A stretch of 10,422 bases of DNA from Campylobacterales bacterium (lineage in GTDB: Bacteria; Campylobacterota; Campylobacteria; Campylobacterales; Arcobacteraceae): contig JAIELU010000217.1 in NCBI GenBank assembly GCA_019752775.1, positions 1 through 10,422 of the forward strand, read 5' to 3'. Below the pieces are notes generated by a model, which had not been told where the DNA came from, ran no database searches, and worked only from the letters and a program-made list of their open reading frames with translations. Positions 1-7,052 of the stretch are shown one piece after another. Position numbers and translations under genes: made by a program. Each line of letters opens with the position of its first letter. Position 1 is the stretch's first letter.

Positions 1-262
1 CTCCACCTCCTGAACCAGCTCCACCTTCAGTATAATAATTTGTAAAAACTTTTGTATCAGTCGAATTACCATCAGTTAAGCTATTTCCTGAGCCATAAGT
101 ATTTCCAACAAAAACTCCGGTAGCATTACTACCATCATTAATTATAGTATTAGCATTTAAAGTTGAACTAGCTATCCCAAATATCATTAGCGATGCACAA
201 AGACCTATTTTCCCACCTTTTAAAATTCTAAACCTTAAATCTTTTATTCTAAATGAATTCAT
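1..262 (-). CDS. Autotransporter-type surface protein, N-terminal part only (cut by window edge)
   Basis: The first 87 codons of a gene that continues beyond base 1. The start ATG (260-262) is preceded by AGGAGA at 271-276, a good ribosome binding site. The product begins MNSFRI-KD-LRFRILKGGKIGL, then a hydrophobic stretch and a likely cleavage site near LNANT; the mature part is rich in N, G, S and T and ends in a glycine-rich stretch (GGAGSGGG). The leader is nearly the same as that of the complete autotransporter at 2229-6917, although several shared codons differ synonymously, so this is an older paralogue rather than a fresh duplication. I infer that it too is a large autotransporter exported by Sec and displayed on the outer membrane. 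The barrel domain is not in the window, so the class rests on the leader alone. It has its own promoter and follows the sapC operon. Confidence 0.8.
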   Translation of the reverse strand, partial: MNSFRIKDLRFRILKGGKIGLCASLMIFGIASSTLNANTIINDGSNATGVFVGNTYGSGNSLTDGNSTDTKVFTNYYTEGGAGSGGG

Positions 263-289
263 ACAATAATTCTCCTAATAATTTTGGAT

Positions 290-321
290 ATTATATGTCT
301 CAGAAGTCACAAAAAAGTCCC
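290..321 (-). promoter_or_regulatory. Promoter of the truncated autotransporter gene, with tandem GGGAC/GTGAC units
   Basis: On the minus strand a perfect TATAAT (290-295) lies 28 nt before the ATG. Upstream are two units, GGGAC (317-321) and GTGAC (306-310), joined by six T so that they repeat every 11 bp. TATAAT begins 15 nt after the start of the second unit. The same layout precedes 1379-2074 and 2229-6917. The rest of the 263-411 gap holds only AT-rich DNA, including an 8-bp AT-only inverted repeat (393-413) overlapping the stop of the preceding gene; it lacks a T-run on the minus side, so I do not call it a terminator. Confidence 0.6.
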
Positions 322-411
322 ATTTTTTAATTTATTTCGCAATTATGGGAACTAAGAGATTAAAAATTTTATATTTAGTAAGATTTGTAAGAAATTATAT
401 TCTTTATATAA

Positions 412-642
412 TTATTTTTTCAGAAACTCGGTATAACATTCTATAAATTTATCCATTTCTAGATTGATACAATCATTAAAATCTAGAATATAAAATTCAA
501 AGATTCTATCTTTTGCATTAAATTTAAAATTAACACATCTATTTATAAAATTTTCATTTATTAAGTAACCCTTTCCTTGAGCTATTTTTAAAATTATATG
601 TGCATTATTAATATCTAAATTTAGTCCAGAAACAAATTCCAT
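412..642 (-). CDS. Small hypothetical protein, third gene of the sapC operon
   Basis: A 76-residue protein that I do not recognise. It has no signal peptide or membrane segment, so it is probably cytoplasmic. It has an alternating hydrophobic/charged pattern (helix near 12-23, then likely strands in the FKFNAKDRIFEFYILDF stretch) and two cysteines (36 and 69 or thereabouts). It is very likely a real gene: its ATG is 8 nt after the TAG of the parvulin-like gene, and its ribosome binding site AGGGGA overlaps that stop codon, which points to translational coupling. Its position, after sapC and the parvulin-like gene and before a second autotransporter, suggests a role in producing or controlling these surface proteins, but nothing in the sequence shows which. 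Confidence 0.75.
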   Translation of the reverse strand: MEFVSGLNLDINNAHIILKIAQGKGYLINENFINRCVNFKFNAKDRIFEFYILDFNDCINLEMDKFIECYTEFLKK

Positions 643-650
643 TTTATCCC

Positions 651-1376
651 CTATTTTAACAAGCTATCAACCTTTTTTATTAATTCTTGTTGTTTTGCTA
701 ATTTAGTTAGGAATTCTTTTGATTCTTCGAAACTTACTTCTTTTACTGGTTTATAATCAGCTATTATTAATATTTGCCAACCAACATTTTCTAATTGAGA
801 GACAAACATATCATTTATATCTTTGTTGTTTATTTTTTCTTGAATATTTTTATCTAATTTTTGTACTTCTATCCAACCTAAATTTCCATCTTTTTTATTA
901 GAAATGAAATCTTGAGAAATAATTTTTACTTGTTTTTTAAATTCATTTAATCTTTCAGCTTTAGGAAGTTTTTCTATGATAGCAAGTATATTTTCTGCTT
1001 TTTCTTTATCCGTTGTAAAAATATTATAAAGGTTATAAGTAGGAACTGTTTTGGGTTTTTCTTTATTATATAATTCTTTTAACACCTCATTACTTATTCT
1101 TAAATTTTGCATATATTTTTGAGACCATACATTTATAGCCATTAAATTCTTTGCTGCTTTATAATCTATATCATTTTTTACATCATTAGAAATCAAACTT
1201 ACTAATCTAACTGTATCTTCATACTCTTTTTTTAATTTATCTTTATTTTCTTGAGTTTGAGTGTTGTAATCCACTTTATATTTTTGAGCTACAAAAGAGC
1301 TTAATTCATTTGGTAATACATTAGCTGCAAATGTCATCATTGCTGGAACAATTAAAGAAAGTGCTATTTTTTTCAT
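651..1376 (-). CDS. Secreted parvulin-like (SurA/PpiC-type) protein, probably a periplasmic chaperone
   Basis: 241 residues. Residues 1-17 form a signal peptide (MKKIALSLIVPAMMTFA, cleaved before ANV), so it should act in the periplasm. Residues about 25-105 are charged and helical, like the chaperone part of SurA/PpiC proteins. Residues about 112-210 follow the parvulin rotamase pattern: YNLYNIF with a following helix, then SQDF…GNLGWIE (154-170), then QLENVGWQILIIADYKP (194-210), matching the family's 'GGdLGw' and 'fGyHiikv.d' blocks. The two histidines usual in these motifs are replaced (N118 and Q201), so isomerase activity is doubtful and a holdase role is more likely. The ATG lies 2 nt after the sapC stop, with AGGAGT inside the end of sapC. 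Context suggests it escorts autotransporters across the periplasm (inference). Confidence 0.75.
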   Translation of the reverse strand: MKKIALSLIVPAMMTFAANVLPNELSSFVAQKYKVDYNTQTQENKDKLKKEYEDTVRLVSLISNDVKNDIDYKAAKNLMAINVWSQKYMQNLRISNEVLKELYNKEKPKTVPTYNLYNIFTTDKEKAENILAIIEKLPKAERLNEFKKQVKIISQDFISNKKDGNLGWIEVQKLDKNIQEKINNKDINDMFVSQLENVGWQILIIADYKPVKEVSFEESKEFLTKLAKQQELIKKVDSLLK

Positions 1377-1378
1377 AA

Positions 1379-2074
1379 TTATTTTACTCCTAATTTTTGA
1401 ATATTAGACAAAGATATTAAATGTGCTGTTATTAAGGGCATAGCATTTTTATCATTAATATCATTTCTTTTCTTTTTACTTAAATTTTTTAATTTCTCTT
1501 CATTAACAACATATAATCCACTTATATTAAATTGTTCTTTTTTATCATTAATTATTACTGTTTTTTCTTCCAGTATTTCCCATTCATCCAATTGTTTTAT
1601 AAACTCTTTAGTTGACAAAGAATCTGCATGAAACTGATTTAAAAAAGTTAATACATTTTTCAAAATATTTGTATTTTCACCCTTATCATTAAATAGTTTT
1701 CTAGTTTCATCATTTTTTTCATCATCTAAATAATCTTTATCTAAAGCTAAAAATAAATTATCTTTATTTTCTTCTTTTATAAATACAAATGGATATTTTC
1801 TTACAAAAGCTGGAATATAATGTGATTTTTCCCAATTACCTTTTTCATCTACAAAGAGATTATTATTTTCTTTATATCCTAGAATAACTGAAGTAAACCA
1901 GTTATTATCTTTGTCTTTTGCAAAAAAGATTGGATAATTTTTACAAGCCTCAAAGAATTCAGCTGCAGTAATTGGTGCACTTGTTAACTTCTGTGCATAA
2001 AAAAAATTTTTTACTTCTTTTACACTTTTATTTTTGTGGTTTATTTTATTTAATATTTCTAAGTTCTTATACAT
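1379..2074 (-). CDS. sapC: SapC family protein
   Basis: 231 residues, close to the usual SapC length, with no signal peptide and so cytoplasmic. Family features are visible: an N-terminal block ending in a YPIFF strand (47-51), NNLFVDEKGNW (71-81), the hallmark YIPAFVRKYPF (86-96), a LF…G…T region (127-135), GLYVVNEEKL (186-195) and the C-terminal LITAHLISLSNIQKL (214-228). SapC was first described beside the S-layer genes of Campylobacter fetus; its biochemical role is unknown. Here it heads an operon with a parvulin-like protein and a small protein, set between two autotransporters. The start ATG has a modest AAGAG site and follows a promoter like those of the two autotransporters, which supports a shared surface-protein job. 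The symbol rests on family resemblance only. Confidence 0.85.
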   Translation of the reverse strand: MYKNLEILNKINHKNKSVKEVKNFFYAQKLTSAPITAAEFFEACKNYPIFFAKDKDNNWFTSVILGYKENNNLFVDEKGNWEKSHYIPAFVRKYPFVFIKEENKDNLFLALDKDYLDDEKNDETRKLFNDKGENTNILKNVLTFLNQFHADSLSTKEFIKQLDEWEILEEKTVIINDKKEQFNISGLYVVNEEKLKNLSKKKRNDINDKNAMPLITAHLISLSNIQKLGVK

Positions 2075-2105
2075 TTATTACTCTTTTAAGATTTATCATT
2101 CTTCT

Positions 2106-2137
2106 ATTCTATTAATAATAAATTTCAAAAAAGTTTC
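2106..2137 (-). promoter_or_regulatory. Promoter of the sapC operon, with tandem GAAAC/GAAAT units
   Basis: On the minus strand two units, GAAAC (2133-2137) and GAAAT (2122-2126), are separated by six T, an 11-bp repeat. The -10-like TAGAAT (2106-2111) begins 15 nt after the start of the second unit and lies 32 nt before the sapC ATG. AAATGAAACTTTTTTGAAAT matches AAATGGGACTTTTTTGTGAC of the truncated autotransporter at 16 of 20 positions. No -35 hexamer is evident. Confidence 0.5.
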
Positions 2138-2167
2138 ATTTATTAAATAAAACCATATTTTACATAT

Positions 2168-2200
2168 AAAAAAACCATCCCTTTTGAGGATGGTTTTTTT
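2168..2200 (-). terminator. Rho-independent terminator after the large autotransporter gene
   Basis: A perfect 13-bp stem made of AAAAAAACCATCC and its complement, with a 7-nt loop (2181-2187). Both flanks are A/T runs, so it could work in both directions, but only minus-strand genes surround it. It lies 28 nt past the autotransporter stop and upstream of the sapC promoter, separating the highly expressed surface gene from the sapC operon. Confidence 0.88.
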
Positions 2201-2228
2201 ATCGCGCTTTAAAGGAGAACTTTTTTTA

Positions 2229-5200
2229 TTAAAATTGCATTCTAAATGTTAATTGACCATTAACACCTTGGAAATCACCATCATTACTTCTTTCATAATC
2301 TGTTGATAAAGAAACGCTTGTATCTTCTGTAAATTTAGTTTTTACACCTAATCCAGCATTGTACATCATATCTGACATCTCTGCACCTTTAGTAACAAAT
2401 TTATTACCTTGATCAAATTGAGCAGTAACTTCAACATCTTCATCACCAAAATATTTATTAGCTCCAAGTTTAAATTCTGGAATATAAACCACGTTATCTT
2501 CAGTTTTAATTTCTTTTGAAATTTTTACACCAAGACCTGCCGCACCTCTATTTACAGTAACATCATCTACTGATAAACTAATAGCTCCAGCACCTTCTTC
2601 TTTATAACTATCTTGTTTTATATTTGAATATTCAAGAGATGCAAAAGGAGTTAAAGTAACTTCATTTTCAAAAAGGAAATTATATCCTCCATTAATTTTT
2701 GCTGATAATTGATTTGTATCTACATCATAAGAAGCTTCTCTACCAATAGCACTTGATCTAGTTCCATCTGTATTATGTTTTGTATATGATAAAGCCCCAT
2801 CAATATAAGCTTTATCAAATGTTTTTGAAGCATATAATGAAAGTTGATAACTATCTGTAGTTGAAGAATCGCCATCTCTAAAGTCATCTTGTTCTGTTTT
2901 AGTATTAGTATATCCAGCAGCTAAACCAATTATAGTATTATTTTGTAACTCTTTATCAATACCAAATACTACTCCAGCTGAAGATAAGCTATATCCATCA
3001 AATTGTCCAACTTTATCTTGAGAAGCCGTTGAACCTATAACTTTAGCCCAAACTCCTTTATCTGCAATTGCATCACCAGAAGATAAACCTCTTGTATCAG
3101 ATAATCTAGAACCTACAGTATCAGTTACAAGTTTTGTTGCACTAATTGATATTTGAGCAAATGAAGTATTTACAATTGGAGCTAATTTTTGTACTTGAAC
3201 AGCTAAATTTTCTTTACTATTTCCATATCCAAAACTATCTAATTCAAGTTTTTGAATAACTTCAATCATATCACCTGTTTGGCTACCATTAGCTGAAATA
3301 CCTGCTAATGCAACTGCTGCATTATTTGAGAAATGTCCATTAGTATCTGATTTTTGAACATATAATTCATTAGCATTATAACTTCCATTTGAGGTTCTAT
3401 CTGAATAAACAACTAAATCAGAAGTATTATTGTTGTTTAATACCTCAACAATTTTTGTATCAATAGAATAGCTATTATCTGTTACTAAATTATTCCCATT
3501 TGTTTCACTCTCATTATAATTTGATGAAATATCATTTAAAGCATGAATAAGAGTATAACTTCCATTATTAGCTAAACTTCCTACATAGTTAATATGAATT
3601 TCTTCATCACCACTCATCACAAGTGTATCTGCGCTAACTAATGCTGAACCAGAAGAGGTAGAACCGGCTTGATTTATACCAGTAATATCTCTTGTATTAA
3701 CTGTAAAACTCATAGCTCCATCGTTTGTAGTAAAATCCCCATCAACTGTTACATGTGAAGTTCCAAAGTTAATAGCTGATTTCTCATCTGCTATTGTTAA
3801 GTTTCCACCAAATGTCATATCAGATGAGATATTAGCAACTGTTTGACCTCTCCACTCTTTTATTGTAGTTGCCCCAGCATAGTCATATTGACCTGTAACA
3901 TCCATAAGATTAGTTGCAGTATCATTAATACTTGAAATATGTCCGATTGTTGTATCATCAGCATAAACATTATAATTAATTTTTTGAACAACATTATTTG
4001 TTGCAGTATTGAAATTAACAGCGTTTAAGCTTTTCCCAGTTGTTCCAATTTGACCATAAAGTACTGTATTTCCAAGATAATTTAAAGTACCTTCTCCATC
4101 AGTTATTGTTGTAATTATTGCTCCAGTTGTTGCTGATGTTGAACTTCTTTGTGCATATTTATTATTTGCTATTTCTATAATTCCATCTTCTGAAAGATTT
4201 AAACTATCCATAAAATAAATATTATCATTGAATCTTACAGTTTCACTATCTCTTCCTGCATTAATAGTTTTAAAGGTGTCTGTTCCTGATAAACTTCCTA
4301 CATTACCATTAATAATTGAAGAACCATTAAAAGTTAACGTTGCTCCATTTGCATCAACAAAATTTATACCTGATATTCCTGTTGTTAAATTAACATTATC
4401 ACCAATTTGTAATGTACCAGTATTAGTTACATTTGTTCTAAAATCAATAGTACCTACCATACCAGCTGTATTTACATTAGTTCCTGTTTGACCATTTAAA
4501 ACTACTGTACCATTACCCGTATAATTAAGGTTTTTAGCATAAACCATGTTATTGAATGTAACTATTTCTGAATTTACTCCAGCTTCAATAGTTCCAATTG
4601 ATGCATTACTAGCACCAACTACTCCTGTAATGCTTGATGTTCCTAAAATTTTGATTGTACCAGAATCAGCTACTTGTGTTGATATTACTTGAGTTATGCT
4701 TGTTAATGGTATAACATCCGTTTCACCAGTTGTAGTACCAGTAATATCTATATTATCTGATAATGTCAATATTCCATTATTTTTAAGATTAATAACACCT
4801 GCATAAATATCACCATTAGCTGTAACACCAGAAGAAGTATTTTGCTCACTATTTGTATTAATATTAAGTTCTTTTATACCTAGTCCAGAACTACCGATAG
4901 TAGATGAGATGATTCCATCTCCACGATAATTTACTGTTCCTGTATTTGAGTCAGTTAAAGTTGTGATAGAATTTGAAATACCTTTTCCATCCCATACATT
5001 AACTGTTGCATCATATCCAGCAAAATCAACTGAACCTGTTAATCCATTAATTAAGTTTGCAGTTGCACTACCAAGTGCTGATGTAGTATATGAACCTGTT
5101 GAAGAGGTAGTTGCAGTAGTATTAGCACTAAACACAATATTTGAACTTGTAGTACCTGTTCCATTTGTATTAAAATTTGCAACACCCGTACCAATATTTG

Positions 5201-6917
5201 TAGTTGTTGCAACTACATTATTAGTAAAGTTTGAGATACCACTTCCAACATTAATTGTTGTAGCCCCCACATCATGAGAGAAGTTTGTAGTACCAGTTCC
5301 TGTATTATTTACAGTAACTGCATAAACATCTGTTGGAGTTAATGATGAACCAAAATTAGAAACTGCTCCATTTGCACCTGAATCAACTTGTGCTAAACGA
5401 GTACCTGTTGTACCAACATTTCCAGTTACATTTTGTTCTTCACCTAAAAGTTTCAATACACCCATATTAACATTAGATGTAGTAACAGTTGAATATAAAT
5501 CATAACCACTTCCCATTAAAAGTTCTGAATTATTTGGTGTTATATCATCATCATTATTAATCACTGTATTTTGTGCATAAATATCGCCATTAGCCGTTGT
5601 TATTGAAGAATTATATATTGATGTATCTAATCCACCTGTATTATCTCCACCAATATTCAATTTTTTAATAGCATGTCCAGTTGAACCAATGTTTCCAGTA
5701 ATAATTTGAGTACCACTAACCATCGTTACAGTACCTTTATTGTTAGAAGTTGTTGTTACAACTGCTTCTCCTTCAATACCTGTTAGATTACCATTATTGA
5801 TTTGTAATACACCATCATGATTATTAAATGTAACTTGATTTACTGCATCCGTACTTTCATCAATAGTAAGGTCTAATCCTCCATTAAATCCAATTAATGC
5901 TGCTGCTTGATAATTTACATGATCAACTTCTGCAGTTTGATTTGCAATAAATAAAACATTTCCTGTACCATTTGCACGTACTTCTTCAAGTGAACCTTCA
6001 CTTGGCATTACATCGCCTTGAACAGTTCCTGCACCTTGGAAAATTAAAGTTCCATTTACTCCACTAGTTGTTACATTACCTGTAATAGTTTGGTTTGCAC
6101 CAAGTGTAACAATTGAGTTATATCCATTATAATTTAAATTCCCACCAGTTGCATAAGCATTGTCACTTAATCCACCATTTAATAATACTGAAGCTGCTTG
6201 ATTAAATGTTAAATCACTGCTAAGATTCCCATAAAATGTATAATCGTTATTGATTGTATTATTAGTTCCTGAATTAACATATGTAGTTGTAGCATATACT
6301 TGATCACCAAATGTTACGTTATATCCATTTAAATTAATTGTTCCGATAGGATCTGCACTAACACCATAATTTCCCCAACCAGTTGAGTAATAGTTAACAC
6401 CTACCATACCATTAATAATATTATTCCCTTGAACATTTAATATTCCATTACCTGCAAAATGAGTATTATTATAAGTTGTATCTGTTTCATCTCCATCAGA
6501 ACTTTGTTGATAGTCATTAACAGTATAAATACCAAGTAATTCCCCATAATTAGCTGTTCTTCCTGTTATATTTTTACCTGAATATAAAGTTATAGTATTA
6601 TCATAAGTAGTTGTATAACTAGGAGTATCATCATTTCCATCATTATTGTATGCATTAATTGTAGTATGCACTCCTAAAGCATCAATAGATGGAGTTTGTA
6701 TAGCAAAATCAACTGTAGATAAACTACCAGAAGTTCCCATATCTTGTACACTTGGAGTATTTGAACCTCCACTTGATAATACAGTAGAAGTGTCTGCTTG
6801 AGCATTAACACTTCCAAGACTTAACATCCCCCCTATCATAGCAATTGACATTGCTAAACCTATTTTTCCACCTTTTAAGATACGAAATTTAGTATCTGTA
6901 ATTCTGAATGAATTCAT
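2229..6917 (-). CDS. Large autotransporter (type Va secretion) with beta-helical passenger and C-terminal barrel
   Basis: 1562 residues from the ATG at 6915-6917. That start is chosen because GGAGGG (6921-6926) precedes it and the leader matches the paralogue at 1-262; a longer open frame to 6968 lacks a leader-like start. Residues 1-40 form an extended signal peptide (charged MNSFRI…FRILKGGKIGL, hydrophobic core, cleavage near VNAQA). Residues about 40-1235 are an N/G/T/S-rich passenger with no cysteine and about seven copies of a 'GTxxxxGxxxIxGxIGxxG' module (near 286, 394, 485, 657, 751, 857, 942), typical of beta-helices. A linker helix (about 1237-1287) leads to a 275-residue autotransporter barrel (GVWAKVIGS… to the terminal FRMQF, with the usual final Phe). 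No protease or esterase motif is seen, so an adhesin or surface-coat role is likely (inference). It has its own promoter and terminator. Confidence 0.93.
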   Translation of the reverse strand: MNSFRITDTKFRILKGGKIGLAMSIAMIGGMLSLGSVNAQADTSTVLSSGGSNTPSVQDMGTSGSLSTVDFAIQTPSIDALGVHTTINAYNNDGNDDTPSYTTTYDNTITLYSGKNITGRTANYGELLGIYTVNDYQQSSDGDETDTTYNNTHFAGNGILNVQGNNIINGMVGVNYYSTGWGNYGVSADPIGTINLNGYNVTFGDQVYATTTYVNSGTNNTINNDYTFYGNLSSDLTFNQAASVLLNGGLSDNAYATGGNLNYNGYNSIVTLGANQTITGNVTTSGVNGTLIFQGAGTVQGDVMPSEGSLEEVRANGTGNVLFIANQTAEVDHVNYQAAALIGFNGGLDLTIDESTDAVNQVTFNNHDGVLQINNGNLTGIEGEAVVTTTSNNKGTVTMVSGTQIITGNIGSTGHAIKKLNIGGDNTGGLDTSIYNSSITTANGDIYAQNTVINNDDDITPNNSELLMGSGYDLYSTVTTSNVNMGVLKLLGEEQNVTGNVGTTGTRLAQVDSGANGAVSNFGSSLTPTDVYAVTVNNTGTGTTNFSHDVGATTINVGSGISNFTNNVVATTTNIGTGVANFNTNGTGTTSSNIVFSANTTATTSSTGSYTTSALGSATANLINGLTGSVDFAGYDATVNVWDGKGISNSITTLTDSNTGTVNYRGDGIISSTIGSSGLGIKELNINTNSEQNTSSGVTANGDIYAGVINLKNNGILTLSDNIDITGTTTGETDVIPLTSITQVISTQVADSGTIKILGTSSITGVVGASNASIGTIEAGVNSEIVTFNNMVYAKNLNYTGNGTVVLNGQTGTNVNTAGMVGTIDFRTNVTNTGTLQIGDNVNLTTGISGINFVDANGATLTFNGSSIINGNVGSLSGTDTFKTINAGRDSETVRFNDNIYFMDSLNLSEDGIIEIANNKYAQRSSTSATTGAIITTITDGEGTLNYLGNTVLYGQIGTTGKSLNAVNFNTATNNVVQKINYNVYADDTTIGHISSINDTATNLMDVTGQYDYAGATTIKEWRGQTVANISSDMTFGGNLTIADEKSAINFGTSHVTVDGDFTTNDGAMSFTVNTRDITGINQAGSTSSGSALVSADTLVMSGDEEIHINYVGSLANNGSYTLIHALNDISSNYNESETNGNNLVTDNSYSIDTKIVEVLNNNNTSDLVVYSDRTSNGSYNANELYVQKSDTNGHFSNNAAVALAGISANGSQTGDMIEVIQKLELDSFGYGNSKENLAVQVQKLAPIVNTSFAQISISATKLVTDTVGSRLSDTRGLSSGDAIADKGVWAKVIGSTASQDKVGQFDGYSLSSAGVVFGIDKELQNNTIIGLAAGYTNTKTEQDDFRDGDSSTTDSYQLSLYASKTFDKAYIDGALSYTKHNTDGTRSSAIGREASYDVDTNQLSAKINGGYNFLFENEVTLTPFASLEYSNIKQDSYKEEGAGAISLSVDDVTVNRGAAGLGVKISKEIKTEDNVVYIPEFKLGANKYFGDEDVEVTAQFDQGNKFVTKGAEMSDMMYNAGLGVKTKFTEDTSVSLSTDYERSNDGDFQGVNGQLTFRMQF
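5163..5327 (-). repeat. Three tandem 18-19-residue units in the autotransporter passenger
   Basis: The passenger holds three consecutive units: VYAVTVNNTGTGTTNFSHD, VGATTINVGSGISNFTNN and VVATTTNIGTGVANFNTN. Each has the pattern V-x-A-TT-x-N-x-G-x-G-x-x-NF and a length fitting one beta-helix rung. The DNA copies have diverged, so this is an old expansion in frame. Confidence 0.7.
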
Positions 6918-6945
6918 TTTCCCTCCAAATAAATTTTTAAATTTA

Positions 6946-6977
6946 ATTCTCACGAAAAAAAATCCCAAAAAAATCCC
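6946..6977 (-). promoter_or_regulatory. Promoter of the large autotransporter, with tandem GGGATTTTTTT units
   Basis: On the minus strand GGGA + seven T + GGGA + eight T gives two units 11 bp apart (6974-6977 and 6963-6966). A -10-like GAGAAT (6946-6951) begins 15 nt after the second unit, 29 nt before the ATG, the same geometry as at 290-321 and 2106-2137. GAGAAT is a weak -10 box; TATAAT at 7013-7018 (minus) is an alternative with a longer leader. Confidence 0.5.
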
Positions 6978-7016
6978 ACTTTACAAAAATAACTGCATTT
7001 TTTACTAAATTTATTA

Positions 7017-7022
7017 TATACT
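7017..7022 (+). promoter_or_regulatory. Possible -10 box (TATACT) for the divergent outer-membrane gene
   Basis: TATACT lies 30 nt before the TTG start, with T-rich tracts upstream (about 6999-7016) as in Campylobacterota promoters and no clear -35. It overlaps the region upstream of the divergent autotransporter promoter. The call rests on position and one hexamer in AT-rich DNA. Confidence 0.35.
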
Positions 7023-7052
7023 CCATTAAAATACCAATAATTTAGGAATTAT

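Noticed and set aside
306..321. Sigma-54 promoter reading of the TGGGAC…GTGA stretch
   Set aside because: The TGG-N-GC core spacing and the GC at -12 are not matched (GA instead of GC), and the same sites have a well-placed sigma-70-like -10.
393..413. AT-only inverted repeat as terminator of the sapC operon
   Set aside because: The 8-bp stem is all A/T and is not followed by a T-run on the minus strand; such repeats are expected by chance in this AT-rich DNA.
719..901. Plus-strand open frame of 60 codons
   Set aside because: Antisense to the parvulin-like gene and Leu/Phe/Tyr-rich as expected from reversed Lys/Glu/Asn codons.
4228..4491. Plus-strand open frame of 87 codons inside the autotransporter
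   Set aside because: It lies antisense to a clear passenger coding region; its V/P/L-rich make-up is what the reverse of T/N/G-rich codons gives, and no convincing ribosome site precedes it.
4963..5277. Plus-strand open frame of 104 codons inside the autotransporter
   Set aside because: Same antisense shadow of the repetitive passenger; no independent coding evidence.
6918..6968. Longer start for the large autotransporter (17 extra residues)
   Set aside because: The internal ATG at 6917 has the better ribosome site and begins the leader shared with the paralogue; the extension would cover the predicted -10 and tandem units.
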